A stretch of DNA of 64,000 bases from an uncultured Alistipes sp. (GTDB lineage: Bacteria > Bacteroidota > Bacteroidia > Bacteroidales > Rikenellaceae). Positions 28,641 through 38,142 of the stretch are shown in pieces. The DNA is taken from contig CALUIK010000014.1 in assembly GCA_944320685.1 (NCBI GenBank), positions 1-64,000 on the forward strand, written 5' to 3'. The position numbers were made by a program, and so were the translations under genes. The notes beneath the pieces were generated by a model. That model saw nothing but the letters and a program-made list of their open reading frames with translations, was not told the origin of the DNA and did no database searches. Position 1 is the stretch's first letter. Each line of letters opens with the position of its first letter.

Positions 28641-29603
28641 ATGAAAAGATTCTACTCACTCATTATGACTGCCGCTACCTGCATCTCGTTGGCATCGTGC
28701 GGCGGCAACACCGCCAAGAAGAGCGCCGAGTGCGACGCCTGCGCCAACAAACTCCCCATCGGACTGCAACTCTACAGCATCCGCGACGACATGGCCAAAG
28801 ACTTCAAGGGCACTCTCCAGAAGGTTAAGGATATGGGCTACGACGGCGTCGAGTTCGCCGGCCTGTACGACAACACGCCCGAGCAGGTGAAGGCCATGTG
28901 CGACGAGATCGGGCTCAACCCCATCTCGGCACACGTGCCTCTGGCCGACATGCTCGCCGACATCGACAAGGTCATCGCCGACTACAAGGCCGTAGGATGC
29001 CAGTACATCGTCGTACCCTACGTTACCGAGGAGCGCCGTCCCAATGGCGAACTCTTCATGCAGATGGTTGAGGAGATCCGCACCATCGGACAGAAGGTCA
29101 AGGACGCAGGCATGACGCTGCTCTACCACAACCACGACTTCGAGTTCACCAAACTCGAGGACGGACAGTACGGACTGGACTACCTCTATGCCAACGTACC
29201 CGCCGACCTGCTCCAGACCGAGCTCGACGAGTGCTGGGTAAAGTACAGCGGCGAGGATCCCGTGGCTTACCTCAAGAAGTATGCCGGCCGTTCGCCTCTG
29301 GTACACGTCAAGGACTTCTATGCCGAGGGCAAGCAGGAGGGTGACCCGTACGCACTGATCGGCCTCAACGAGGGCGAGCAGAAGAAGGCCGGCACCTTCG
29401 AGTTCCGTCCTCTGGGCGAGGGTCTGCAGGATGTCCCCGCCATCATCGCCGCAGCCGAGGAGGTGGGCAGCAAGTGGCTCATAGTCGAGCAGGACGACCC
29501 CAGCATGGGCAAGACCCCGATGGAGTGCGTCAAGATGAGCATCGACTACCTCAAGGCCAACTATCTCAACTGCACGGCCGAGGACTGCGCCGCAGCCAAG
29601 TAA
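28641..29603 (+). CDS. Sugar phosphate isomerase/epimerase-like lipoprotein (xylose isomerase-like TIM barrel)
   Basis: The 320-residue protein has a lipoprotein signal (CISLASC, Cys about residue 20) and an AP_endonuc_2/xylose-isomerase-like barrel: GLQLYSIRDDM, GYDGVEFAGLYDN, LLYHNHDFEF (metal-binding His/Glu region), PLVHVKDF and KWLIVEQDD. Exported members act with Gfo/Idh/MocA enzymes on 3-keto sugars or inositols. Two such oxidoreductases are within 9 kb. Codon use and motifs are regular, with a strong terminator downstream. Confidence 0.87.
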   Translation: MKRFYSLIMTAATCISLASCGGNTAKKSAECDACANKLPIGLQLYSIRDDMAKDFKGTLQKVKDMGYDGVEFAGLYDNTPEQVKAMCDEIGLNPISAHVPLADMLADIDKVIADYKAVGCQYIVVPYVTEERRPNGELFMQMVEEIRTIGQKVKDAGMTLLYHNHDFEFTKLEDGQYGLDYLYANVPADLLQTELDECWVKYSGEDPVAYLKKYAGRSPLVHVKDFYAEGKQEGDPYALIGLNEGEQKKAGTFEFRPLGEGLQDVPAIIAAAEEVGSKWLIVEQDDPSMGKTPMECVKMSIDYLKANYLNCTAEDCAAAK

Positions 29604-29624
29604 CCTAAACTGGAATCGCGACGG

Positions 29625-29659
29625 CAGCGGTTACGGAATTCCGTAACCGCTGTTTTTTT
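29625..29659 (+). terminator. Terminator after the isomerase-like gene
   Basis: A perfect 12-bp stem (29625-29636 with 29641-29652) with AATT loop is followed by seven T. Confidence 0.92.
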
Positions 29660-29779
29660 ATCCCGCGGTGCGGCATATTATCCGCCTCGGCCGCCACGTC
29701 CCCACCCGGATACGGACAGCGGAAAAAATGCGCCACGACGGATGTCGGGCGCATAACGAAAAGCGCAGCTGTCAACCTT

Positions 29780-31093
29780 TTATCCCAGCGTATAAGGCTT
29801 GCGGTACTCGTAGTGGAGCTGCTTCGTAGCCTCGGGGTCGTCCATGAACTTCTGCACGATGGGGTTCCACTGCAGAGGACGGTTAAGGTCGTATGCTATG
29901 TTGCCCAAGTTGCAGACCGTGCACGAACTGTGGCCCACCTCGACGGGCACGCTCGGGTCGCGGCGCGAGCGGATGCTGTCGACGAAGCTCTGGTAGTGGG
30001 GCACGTTGGTCTCATAGATGGCCTTCTGATCCACCTCGCTCGGCATGAACTCAGGAGACGAGGCGAGGAACTCGCCGCGGCATACCTGAATCCAGCCGTT
30101 CTCGCCGTAGATCTTGATGCCCTGCTTGCCGCCGTCGAACTTCTGCTGCAGCATCTCGATGCCGTTGTCGTAGCGGTAGGTGAGGCACTCGTACGGGCTG
30201 CTTGCGGGAGGCAGTATCTCGACGGGGCCAGAGCCGTCCTTACCGATGGCCCACTGCCCTATGTCGAACATGTGCGCGCCCCAGTCGGTGGTATAACCGC
30301 CGCCGAGGCCCTTGTACCAACGCCATGCGCCCCAGCACTCGTCGCCGCCGTTTTCGAGGATCAGAGGGTTGAGTTCATGGTTGTAATGCCACGTGTCGGC
30401 CAAAGGTCCGAGCCACAAATCCCAGTCCAGACCTGCTGGCACCTCCTGCGCGGGCAGGTCGTACGGCTTCGGGCCATCGCCCACGTGGGCCTTCATAACC
30501 GAGATCTTGCCCAGACGCCCCTCGCGTACGACATTCGCCGCGTGGATGAACTCGGCCATAGAGCGCTGCATGCTCCCCACCTGAAGGACACGGTTGTTCT
30601 CGCGTACGGCTTTCACGAGCTGCTGACCCTCGTATATGGTGAAGGTAAGCGGTTTCTCGAGGTATACGTCCTTGCCTGCACGGCACGCCGCAATGGCGAT
30701 GATGGCATGCTGGTGGTCGGGCGTGGCGATGACAACGGCATCGATATCCTCACGCGCCAGCACCTCCTCGTAACGGATGTACATGTCGAGCTTGTTCTTG
30801 ATGCCCTGATCGGCATAATACTTGTTCACGCGGTTCTGGAAACGTTCGCGCTTGATGTCGTAGACGTCGCAGCCGGCGACAACACGTACGTTGGGGATGG
30901 TGATGAAACCGCTCATCAGATATATGGCCTGCTGGCCCAATCCGATGAATGCGATGTTGATCAGATCGTTCACATCGCCCTTCTTCGCCTTCTTGGGGGC
31001 CATGGCCGCCGTCACCGATCGAGGAAGGATGAGCGCGGATGCTCCCAAAGCCGAGAAGCGAAGGAAGTCCAAACGGGATAATTTCGAACTCAT
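29780..31093 (-). CDS. Gfo/Idh/MocA family oxidoreductase with export signal (second copy)
   Basis: The 437-residue paralogue of the 20.1 kb gene has a signal (SRLDFLRFSALGASALIL) and a short Lys-rich spacer (KKAKKGD). The Rossmann domain includes INIAFIGLGQQA and VVIATPDHQHAIIAIAACRAG, with EKPLTF as the EKP motif. The C-terminal domain includes LDWDLWLGPLADT and GGGYTTDWGAHMFDIGQW. It probably catalyses NAD-dependent oxidation of an exported sugar substrate with the adjacent isomerase-like lipoprotein, with which it is convergent. Confidence 0.87.
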   Translation of the reverse strand: MSSKLSRLDFLRFSALGASALILPRSVTAAMAPKKAKKGDVNDLINIAFIGLGQQAIYLMSGFITIPNVRVVAGCDVYDIKRERFQNRVNKYYADQGIKNKLDMYIRYEEVLAREDIDAVVIATPDHQHAIIAIAACRAGKDVYLEKPLTFTIYEGQQLVKAVRENNRVLQVGSMQRSMAEFIHAANVVREGRLGKISVMKAHVGDGPKPYDLPAQEVPAGLDWDLWLGPLADTWHYNHELNPLILENGGDECWGAWRWYKGLGGGYTTDWGAHMFDIGQWAIGKDGSGPVEILPPASSPYECLTYRYDNGIEMLQQKFDGGKQGIKIYGENGWIQVCRGEFLASSPEFMPSEVDQKAIYETNVPHYQSFVDSIRSRRDPSVPVEVGHSSCTVCNLGNIAYDLNRPLQWNPIVQKFMDDPEATKQLHYEYRKPYTLG

Positions 31094-31307
31094 GATTTAG
31101 GGTTTTAAGGTTAATAGTTGAATAGTCAACCGTAAAATTAAGAAAAAAACACTTCCCCTACCAACTTTTTCCGGAAATTTTAGGCTCCTGCCGCCGACAA
31201 AAGGGACACCGACGGCGCTCACGGCAAAAAATGTGCGGAAAGGAGCCGTTACGGGACACCTTTTCACACATTTTTCATCCGTTTATCACATTCGGCTCGC
31301 CACCGCG

Positions 31308-33857
31308 TCACCGCTCGCGCGTATCGCGCCACTCGACCACTTCGGGCTTGAGCTCGTCCTCGCGGTCGACCCATTCGCCACGCTGCAGCAGACGCTCCTT
31401 GTAGCGGTCCATGCGCTCCACGATACCGAAGCGCGGACGCTCGCGCGCAAGGCTCTCCTCGCGCCGCGACGGCCGTATCTCCATATCGAAGATCGTCTCC
31501 CGCGTGGGGCGCCGCCACGGCTCCCACTTGAAGTTCTTGAGCCGCATGGGCTGTGACGGCGGCACCTGCGCTATGGGATAGAGCGTGAAGGGCACGTCGT
31601 TGCGGTAGGTCATGCCCACGAGCTCCTTGTCCTCGATATAGAACGACGCCGAAGCGCTCTCGAGATAGATCATCTCCGTCACCACGGGCGACGTCTCATC
31701 CTCCCGCTGGAAATATATCGTCTGCACGTTGCCGTTCACGTCGTTGCGGTAGATCTCATTGTCACGGAAAAAGGCCGTCATCTGCTTGCCCGCGACTTGG
31801 TTGTAGTATACGGTGTCGATTTCGGCGACCATGATCGGCGCGCCGATGAACTCCGCACGCATGATCTGGCGGTTCTCCGTATATACGTCGACCTCGTCCG
31901 AGGCTATCTGGTTCGAGTTGTTCCACAGCAGCGGGTCGAGGTAGAGGTACACTATCGAGTCGGTCGAACTGCTCACCAGCGAGTCACACGCCATCTGCGC
32001 ATCGCTGCGGTAGACCCGCACGTTGCGGTACGCCTTCACGAGGCGGTAGGCGCTGTCCGCAGGCAGCGTGTCGCCCGCAATGGCCGCGCTGTCCGGCAGG
32101 ACGGGAGCTTCGGGTATCGCCGCAACGGAATCGCCCGCGACCGAGTCGCCCCGCATCGAGCCAAGATTCGAGATGCTGTCCCGTATACGGGCATCGCGCT
32201 CACGCGCCGCGGCATCCAACGAGTCGAGGTGCGAAACGTCGCGCCCGCGCTTCAACGCCCGCTCGCGCGCCTTTGCACGCCGCACGGAATCGCGCGCCGA
32301 AGCCTTTGCCGCACGCTCCAGCTCCACGGCCTTCATCTTATCGAGCTGCGCCGTGGCCTTCGCCTGACGCTTCATCGCTATGGAGTCGAGCTTCTGCTTG
32401 CGAGCTGCCGCCTTCACCCGTTTCGCCTCCGCCTTGAGGGCCTTGACGCGCTCGCGCTCCAGAGCCTTGCGGGCCTTGGCATCGAGAGTGTCCGGCAACG
32501 ACAACGAATCGGCCGCCAGTGTGTCGGCCGCATACGCTTCGGGCGCGAACTCTCCGCCGCCTTCGGTCTCCGACACGTCACTTTCGGCATCCGCCACATC
32601 CGTCTTCGTCATGCGGCGGCTCTCGAACGCCCCGCGATGCTCATCCGAAACCGTCTTCTCCGGCTGCACGGCGCCATCCGACGCCCCGTCCGAACCGGCG
32701 CCGCCGTCCCCTGCAGCACGTATGCTATCCGCGGCCGCGGCCGCAGCCAGAGAGTCGGCACGCTCCTGCGCGGGCGAGATGGTGAAGAGCAACATCGAAT
32801 CGGCGCGCATGAAGACCGAATCGCCCTGAAGCGTATCGTAGCTCACCACGGCGGGATCGAGCGTAAGCAGGGCATTGCCCGGGTGTTTCCAATACTCGGC
32901 ATAGCCGCCGAAAGCCAGCACCTTGTTGTCGAAATCGTGCATCTGGATATTGCGGCGCGACACCACATGCTCCGTCTGACGGTAGTAGTATATCGTGTCG
33001 CCCCACATCTCCTGCCCGTCGGTGAGGATATAGCCGTCGCGTGTAACCTTGTAGCACTGCTCGTCCTTGTCGTAGGCGCCCTCCTCGGCCGAAAGGTAGT
33101 CGCCGTCCACGTTCCATATCTCGCTACCCGTAAAAAAACGGGCCGACTCGGTCGAGATGTTGTATATGACCGAATCGCTCTTCATGTCGTAGTCGGCGCC
33201 GTGCATCTCCACCTCGTCGACGCACACCACGTCATGGGTGTCGGCATAGTAGTAGCCGCGCTGCGACTCGATGATGTTGTCGTCGTGCAGCATGACGCCC
33301 CCGCCCGTGTAGCGGCCCACCTTCTCCTGCGTGTTGAAACTGAAATTATAGGTATAGAGAAGCGCGTCGCCGTCCACGACCTTCACTATCGGGGCGTAAA
33401 CCTCGGCCAACGAGTTCGCACCGTCGTAGACGGCGCTGTCGCCGTAGATATATACCGAATCCTGATTTATTATGACACGCCCGAAAAAACGCATCTGCGA
33501 GTCGCCGTAACGCACGGCACTGTCGCAGACGATAACCGCGCCGTTGTGATGTGCGGCGAAGTTGCCCGTGAAGCAGATGACGCTGTCGCGCCCGTTGTTG
33601 TAGGGGCGCACCTCGTCGGCCATGTAATCGACCTTTCGTGGCTGCGGCTTGCGGGCTGTGTCCTGCATCGCCCGTCCGCCACGCGCCGCAGCCGCCTCCT
33701 GCGCGCGGTCCGCGGCCGCGGCCTGCGCTGCCGCCCCCGCTCCGCGGTAGGCCCATGCCTGCGACAGGAAAAGAGCCGCAAAGAGCCCCACGACAGATAT
33801 GACCGACAATATACGGCGCACGCGACAGCCCTTTATGCGATTCGTTACTTCACCCAA
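31308..33857 (-). CDS. OstA-like (LptA/LptD N-domain) outer-envelope protein
   Basis: The 849-residue protein has an N-terminal signal/TM (ILSVISVVGLFAALFLSQAWA). It then has a long OstA-like beta-jelly-roll region (about 75-350) with repeated DS(A/V)xY...GD strands, typical of lipopolysaccharide-bridge proteins (LptA/OstA superfamily). Residues about 355-600 are an Ala/Arg/Lys/Asp-rich, probably helical, low-complexity insert (KARKALERERVKALKAEAK). A second OstA-like stretch follows (about 620-760). I infer a role in LPS transport across the periplasm. Its start overlaps the stop of surA by 13 bases. Confidence 0.78.
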   Translation of the reverse strand: MGEVTNRIKGCRVRRILSVISVVGLFAALFLSQAWAYRGAGAAAQAAAADRAQEAAAARGGRAMQDTARKPQPRKVDYMADEVRPYNNGRDSVICFTGNFAAHHNGAVIVCDSAVRYGDSQMRFFGRVIINQDSVYIYGDSAVYDGANSLAEVYAPIVKVVDGDALLYTYNFSFNTQEKVGRYTGGGVMLHDDNIIESQRGYYYADTHDVVCVDEVEMHGADYDMKSDSVIYNISTESARFFTGSEIWNVDGDYLSAEEGAYDKDEQCYKVTRDGYILTDGQEMWGDTIYYYRQTEHVVSRRNIQMHDFDNKVLAFGGYAEYWKHPGNALLTLDPAVVSYDTLQGDSVFMRADSMLLFTISPAQERADSLAAAAAADSIRAAGDGGAGSDGASDGAVQPEKTVSDEHRGAFESRRMTKTDVADAESDVSETEGGGEFAPEAYAADTLAADSLSLPDTLDAKARKALERERVKALKAEAKRVKAAARKQKLDSIAMKRQAKATAQLDKMKAVELERAAKASARDSVRRAKARERALKRGRDVSHLDSLDAAARERDARIRDSISNLGSMRGDSVAGDSVAAIPEAPVLPDSAAIAGDTLPADSAYRLVKAYRNVRVYRSDAQMACDSLVSSSTDSIVYLYLDPLLWNNSNQIASDEVDVYTENRQIMRAEFIGAPIMVAEIDTVYYNQVAGKQMTAFFRDNEIYRNDVNGNVQTIYFQREDETSPVVTEMIYLESASASFYIEDKELVGMTYRNDVPFTLYPIAQVPPSQPMRLKNFKWEPWRRPTRETIFDMEIRPSRREESLARERPRFGIVERMDRYKERLLQRGEWVDREDELKPEVVEWRDTRER

Positions 33858-35260
33858 TTCTTGTACTCGAACTCCCCGTTGCGGAACTCAGGGTCGATGA
33901 ATACATATATCCCGTCAATCTTCTCCTTGAGCCACGCATCGAATATCTTGGCCTGCTTGTCGTGCAACGCCATCTCCTCGATGGTGAGGTAGTCCTCGTT
34001 GAGCGACGCGGGATGGGGCGGGATCACCTTCAGCAACTTGACTATCTTGCTCAACTCGTTGCCACTGAGGTCCTCGGCCTGATACGGCGCCGAAATTTCC
34101 CCCTCCTTCATGTTCGAGATGGCGATGTAATCCTTCAGGCTGCGGCCCTCGCCGAAATCCTCCTCACGGAACTTCGTCGCCGTATACTTCACGTTAGAGA
34201 ACTGCGGATTGCTCGACAGCAGGTCGTGGTTCGACACCAGACCTCCGTTCATCTTCGTCAGCGGGTCCTCCGAGAACTTCATGGCGGCCTCCTCGAAGGT
34301 CATAGAGTCGGCGCGGATCAGACCGGCAACGCTGTCCAGAAAGCGCGTAGGCTCCAACAGCTCCTCGTCCGTATAGGTCGGCCGTATCAGGATATGCCGC
34401 AGGCGGTAATTGCCGTTCTTGGGCTCCTCCATCAATTCGATGATGTGCATGCCGTACTCGGTCTCGACGATCTCCGAGAGCTGCCCCGCCTTAAGCTCGC
34501 CCGCAGCCTCGGCAAAGGGCGGCTGCCACTGTGACAGCGGGCCGTAGGTCAATTCGCCGCCGCGCATGGCGGAACCCGGGTCGGCCGAGTAGAGCCGGGC
34601 CAGAAGCGGCAGCGACGACTTGCCCGTAATGATACGTTCGCGCATCTCCAGAAGACGCTCGCGCGCACGCTGCTTGGCCACCTCCTGCGACGAGGGGTAA
34701 CGAACGATCTGCGCGTACATGTACTGCTTGGGCACCAACGGCAACTCATCCTCCTTGAGCGACTTGAAATAGCGCTCGACCTCGCCCGGCGTAACCGTCA
34801 CGTCGCCGATAACGTGCTCCTGCATCTGGCTGGCATACTCCTGCTCGGTGATGCGCTGCGTCAGGATGTCACGGAACGTATAGATGGGCATGTGCTGGCG
34901 CGCCTCCAGCGCCGCAATAGAACCCTCCTCGGCGATCATGCCCTGTATCTGCTCCTCGACATACGACTGTACGTTGCCCATCAGCTCGATAGAGTCGATC
35001 TGCGCCTGATTGTAGAGCAGTTTCTGCTTCATGAGCGCCTCCAGAGCCTCGTTCATGGGGTCGCGGTCCGACGTATACCCCTGTGCGCGCCGCTGCTCTA
35101 CCAACAGGCCGGCGTAGGTCTCAACGTCGGAATAGAGTATGGCCGAACCTCCCACTACGGCTACAACCTTATCGAGCATAACCTGCCGTTTCTGTGCCAT
35201 GAGCAATCCCGATGCCGACACGACCGTTACGGTCAAGGCCAATAAAATCTTCTTCAGCAT
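33845..35260 (-). CDS. surA: SurA-like periplasmic peptidyl-prolyl isomerase/chaperone
   Basis: The 471-residue protein has a signal peptide (ending SGLLMAQ). The SurA N domain is at about 25-180 (LDKVVAVVGGSAILYSDVE). A first parvulin domain is at about 180-285 (YMYAQIVRYPSS, LARLYSADPGSAMRGGELTYGP, EYGMHIIELME) and a second at about 290-385 (RLRHILIRPTYTDEE, KFSEDPLTKMNGGLV). It escorts outer-membrane beta-barrel proteins. It is the middle gene of a chaperone-like lipoprotein / surA / ostA operon, which fits a joint role in outer-membrane assembly. Confidence 0.9.
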   Translation of the reverse strand: MLKKILLALTVTVVSASGLLMAQKRQVMLDKVVAVVGGSAILYSDVETYAGLLVEQRRAQGYTSDRDPMNEALEALMKQKLLYNQAQIDSIELMGNVQSYVEEQIQGMIAEEGSIAALEARQHMPIYTFRDILTQRITEQEYASQMQEHVIGDVTVTPGEVERYFKSLKEDELPLVPKQYMYAQIVRYPSSQEVAKQRARERLLEMRERIITGKSSLPLLARLYSADPGSAMRGGELTYGPLSQWQPPFAEAAGELKAGQLSEIVETEYGMHIIELMEEPKNGNYRLRHILIRPTYTDEELLEPTRFLDSVAGLIRADSMTFEEAAMKFSEDPLTKMNGGLVSNHDLLSSNPQFSNVKYTATKFREEDFGEGRSLKDYIAISNMKEGEISAPYQAEDLSGNELSKIVKLLKVIPPHPASLNEDYLTIEEMALHDKQAKIFDAWLKEKIDGIYVFIDPEFRNGEFEYKNWVK

Positions 35261-35288
35261 ATCATCAATAATTCCTTAACTAATACAT

Positions 35289-36182
35289 TCATGGTTTCTC
35301 CGTACCGCCGGCCGTATCGGCATATATGCGGGCATGCCCCGAGGAGATGGCCTCCGAGACGATCTGCTCCTCATGCGCCTTGATTATCTCGCTGCGGCGC
35401 TGCGTGATGAGGATGCGGCGTATATTCTCCGAGACGACCTCCAGCGGCGCCACATTGCCCTTGCGGCATACCGACGTGAAATCGAAATAGTAACGTTTGT
35501 CGCCGGCGTCGATCTGCTGTATGCCCGTCTTGTCGAGCAGGTGTTCGTTGTCCTGCGACTGCGCCGCGGGGAGGTAGGTCAGGAAATCGGAGAAGCCGAC
35601 CCACTCCGAACGCTTGTCCACAAGTTCAAACCCGTTCTTCTCGCATATCTCCGAGAGGGTCTTGGCTGCACTCTGCGACGTGGCAGCCTCGCGCATCTGA
35701 GCCATGAGCGTCTTGCTCTGGCGGTACGCGGCGTCGAACCGCAGCACGCGTCCCTTGACCAGCGTGCGGTCGAGAATGAAGTCCGCCTTATGGGTATTGT
35801 AATAATCGGCGATATCCTTGTCGGTGAAGTCGGCGCTCATCTGCTGCTCGACGTAGTATTGGTCCACCTTGCGCATAAGAAGCGAATGGCGGTACTCCTC
35901 GACCATGCGGTCAATATCCGCCTCCGAGCCCGAAAAGAGTTCGTCGGCCTCCTCCACCTTAAGCTGCCGCACAAGCCACCGCTCGACATACAGCCTGACG
36001 AACGACGCGCTGTCGTCACCCGAGACGTTGGCCGGCATGGCCTCGATTATCTCATTGGTCTTAAGCTCCTTGCGGCCGACCTTGGCCACGGTGTTGTCGC
36101 TCACGAGGTAATCCGGCAGGTCACGGCATGACGTCATGCCTGCAACCGCCGCTGCGAGCAATATTTTCACTACAAGGCGCAT
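35289..36182 (-). CDS. SurA/PpiC-related periplasmic lipoprotein
   Basis: The start at 36182 gives 297 residues with a lipoprotein signal (AAAVAGMTSC, Cys about residue 19). The long upstream frame is Arg-rich and runs through the CPBP gene, so it is rejected. The body is helical like a SurA N domain (KVGRKELKTNEIIEAMP, FVRLYVERWLVRQLKVEEA) but no complete parvulin domain is evident. I infer a periplasmic chaperone or folding factor. It lies 28 bases upstream of surA. Confidence 0.75.
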   Translation of the reverse strand: MRLVVKILLAAAVAGMTSCRDLPDYLVSDNTVAKVGRKELKTNEIIEAMPANVSGDDSASFVRLYVERWLVRQLKVEEADELFSGSEADIDRMVEEYRHSLLMRKVDQYYVEQQMSADFTDKDIADYYNTHKADFILDRTLVKGRVLRFDAAYRQSKTLMAQMREAATSQSAAKTLSEICEKNGFELVDKRSEWVGFSDFLTYLPAAQSQDNEHLLDKTGIQQIDAGDKRYYFDFTSVCRKGNVAPLEVVSENIRRILITQRRSEIIKAHEEQIVSEAISSGHARIYADTAGGTEKP

Positions 36183-36238
36183 AACAACCGACAAAGATAC
36201 ATTTTTACTCCCAAATAACGTAAACCTCGCCGCGATTA

Positions 36239-37096
36239 TTACTCTGCGGCCGCACAATCCTCCTTTTTTATACGCCGTACCAGCACGCACATGCGCACGA
36301 GGGCCGCGGCGGAGATAACGCCGCAAACGGCATATACGGCCGTGGCGGCACATGGGCCGCCGGCAAGGTCGCGCACCGTCAAGTCGCCGGCGCCAACGAC
36401 GTCGAGAAAACATGCGGTCATGTTATTCAGGGCATGCAGCACGATCACGATCACGAGCGACCGGTAGCGCAGATAGTAAAATCCCAGCACCAAGCCTCCG
36501 GCCAGAGCGCTCACCATGCCCGCAGGGGAGATATGCACCGCAGCGAAGACAACGGCAGGCCATATCCACGCCGCCACGCCGCCGTAGGCGCGGCGCATGC
36601 CGCCGGTGAGGAACCCGCGGAAGATGATCTCCTCGAACAGCGGCGCAGCCAAGACCGAACAGACGAGGAACCACCCGCCGCTGCCCATGTCGGAACTGCA
36701 CGACGGAAGCAGCGACGCCAAAGGTTCGACGGCGATGGAGAAGCACCACAGGAGCAGGTAACCGCTCAGGATGCGTATGGGCGAGGCCCAGCCCGGCGCA
36801 CGGAACGACAGGCGCACGCTGCGGCCCATGACGCGGCCGTAAAGAGCAAGCATGGCGATGCACAGCACCATCGCGATGGTATATACCGCCGCAATGTACC
36901 GCCCGCGCAGAAACCCCGCCCCTGCGGTATCCTCCGCGGGCGGCTCCCCGCCGAAGAGCCCGTATACGAAGACCGCCACCCACTGTGCGAAGACGAATAT
37001 AAGCCCCGCGACAACCAGATCGCTCCACCCGTATCCGGCGGCCGAAGGCCGGCACGGCACCGTGCCGGCACCGCCGTTACCACTCCCTTCAGTCAT
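36239..37096 (-). CDS. CPBP family intramembrane glutamic endopeptidase
   Basis: The 285-residue membrane protein has about seven or eight TM segments. Its ABI/CPBP motifs are in order: EEIIFRGFL (catalytic EExxxR), the second-motif His in FAAVHISPAG, and the third motif HALNNMTA. These Rce1-type proteases cleave within membranes; substrates are unknown. The gene starts 80 bases from the divergent parA promoter region and is not tightly linked to the surA group (56-base gap). Confidence 0.85.
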   Translation of the reverse strand: MTEGSGNGGAGTVPCRPSAAGYGWSDLVVAGLIFVFAQWVAVFVYGLFGGEPPAEDTAGAGFLRGRYIAAVYTIAMVLCIAMLALYGRVMGRSVRLSFRAPGWASPIRILSGYLLLWCFSIAVEPLASLLPSCSSDMGSGGWFLVCSVLAAPLFEEIIFRGFLTGGMRRAYGGVAAWIWPAVVFAAVHISPAGMVSALAGGLVLGFYYLRYRSLVIVIVLHALNNMTACFLDVVGAGDLTVRDLAGGPCAATAVYAVCGVISAAALVRMCVLVRRIKKEDCAAAE

Positions 37097-37131
37097 ATTG
37101 TAGACGTTTTAGCATACGTGTTACGATTCTA

Positions 37132-37139
37132 CAAAGTTA
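37132..37139 (-). promoter_or_regulatory. -7 element for the CPBP protease gene
   Basis: TAACTTTG on the minus strand fits TAnnTTTG, 35 bases upstream of the start. No -33 partner at the usual distance. Confidence 0.45.
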
Positions 37140-37157
37140 ATCATTTTTCCGCAACCG

Positions 37158-37189
37158 TTGTTTTATTCGATTTAAAATGATTAATTTTG
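37158..37189 (+). promoter_or_regulatory. Promoter of the parAB operon
   Basis: TTG (37158-37160), 21 bases and TAATTTTG (37182-37189) match the Bacteroidetes promoter pattern, about 115 bases upstream of parA. Confidence 0.6.
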
Positions 37190-37305
37190 TCCGATTGTAT
37201 CCCGATCCTCCGCCACGGCACAAAACATGCCGTCGATGGCGGCGCAAGGGTCCCAAGCAATGTTTTATTCCGGACAGTATCCGCACAAGATCGCAACAAG
37301 AAAGT

Positions 37306-38127
37306 ATGTCGAAAGTAATAGCTTTAGCAAACCAAAAGGGCGGCGTAGGCAAAACCACCACCGCCATAAACCTCGCCGCCTCGCTCGCGCTGCTCGGGCG
37401 AAAGGTGCTCCTGATCGACGCCGACCCGCAGGCAAACGCCACCTCGGGGCTCGGATTCGACATCGACCTCGAAGGCATATACGAGTGTATCGTGGGTGAG
37501 AAACGGGCCGAAGAGGTGATCCTGCAGAGCCCCGACATCAAGAACCTAAAACTGCTCCCGTCGAGAATAGATCTGGTCGCCGCCGACACCGAACTGCCAA
37601 AGATGGAGAACGGGCACTTCGTAATAAAGGGCATCGTCGATCAGGTACGCGACAGCTTCGACTACATACTCGTCGACTGCTCGCCCTCGCTCGGATATAC
37701 CACGGTCAACATACTCACGGCCGCCGATACGGTCCTCATACCCGTACAGTGCGAGTATCTGGCGCTCGAAGGGTTGAGCAAGCTGCTCAACACCATCAAG
37801 ATCGTCAAGAACGGCCTCAACCCCGCCCTCGAAATCGAGGGTTTCGTACTGACGATGTACATGCGCAACCGCCTCAACAACCAAGTGGCCGCAGAGGTAC
37901 GCGAGCACTTCGGCCCGCTGGCCTTCGATACGGTCATCCAGCGCAACATACGCCTCGGCGAAGCTCCCTCGCACGGCAAGCCCGTCATGCTCTATGACGC
38001 CGCCGCCACAGGCTCGGCAAACTATCTGGCGCTGGCCAAGGAGCTGCTCATGCGCAACCGCAAGGCCGCCCGCGCAAAGGCCCGAAACGACGGGGACCAG
38101 GCTTCCGACAAGGGCCTAACCCGATAA
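37306..38127 (+). CDS. parA: Chromosome partitioning ATPase ParA/Soj
   Basis: The start at 37306 (MSKVIALANQKGGVGKTTTA) gives 273 residues. It has the deviant Walker A (KGGVGKTT), switch I DADPQANATSGLG, Walker B-like YILVDCSPSLGY and the C-terminal helix bundle. ParA binds DNA in the ATP form and segregates origins with ParB. It is the first gene of the parA-parB-DUF5683-transglycosylase-mnmE run. Confidence 0.95.
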   Translation: MSKVIALANQKGGVGKTTTAINLAASLALLGRKVLLIDADPQANATSGLGFDIDLEGIYECIVGEKRAEEVILQSPDIKNLKLLPSRIDLVAADTELPKMENGHFVIKGIVDQVRDSFDYILVDCSPSLGYTTVNILTAADTVLIPVQCEYLALEGLSKLLNTIKIVKNGLNPALEIEGFVLTMYMRNRLNNQVAAEVREHFGPLAFDTVIQRNIRLGEAPSHGKPVMLYDAAATGSANYLALAKELLMRNRKAARAKARNDGDQASDKGLTR

Positions 38128-38142
38128 CAACGACATCGAGAT

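Noticed and set aside
31797..33992. A 731-codon plus-strand frame opposite the OstA-like gene
   Set aside because: Arg/His/Val-rich antisense shadow in GC-rich DNA; no motifs and no promoter.
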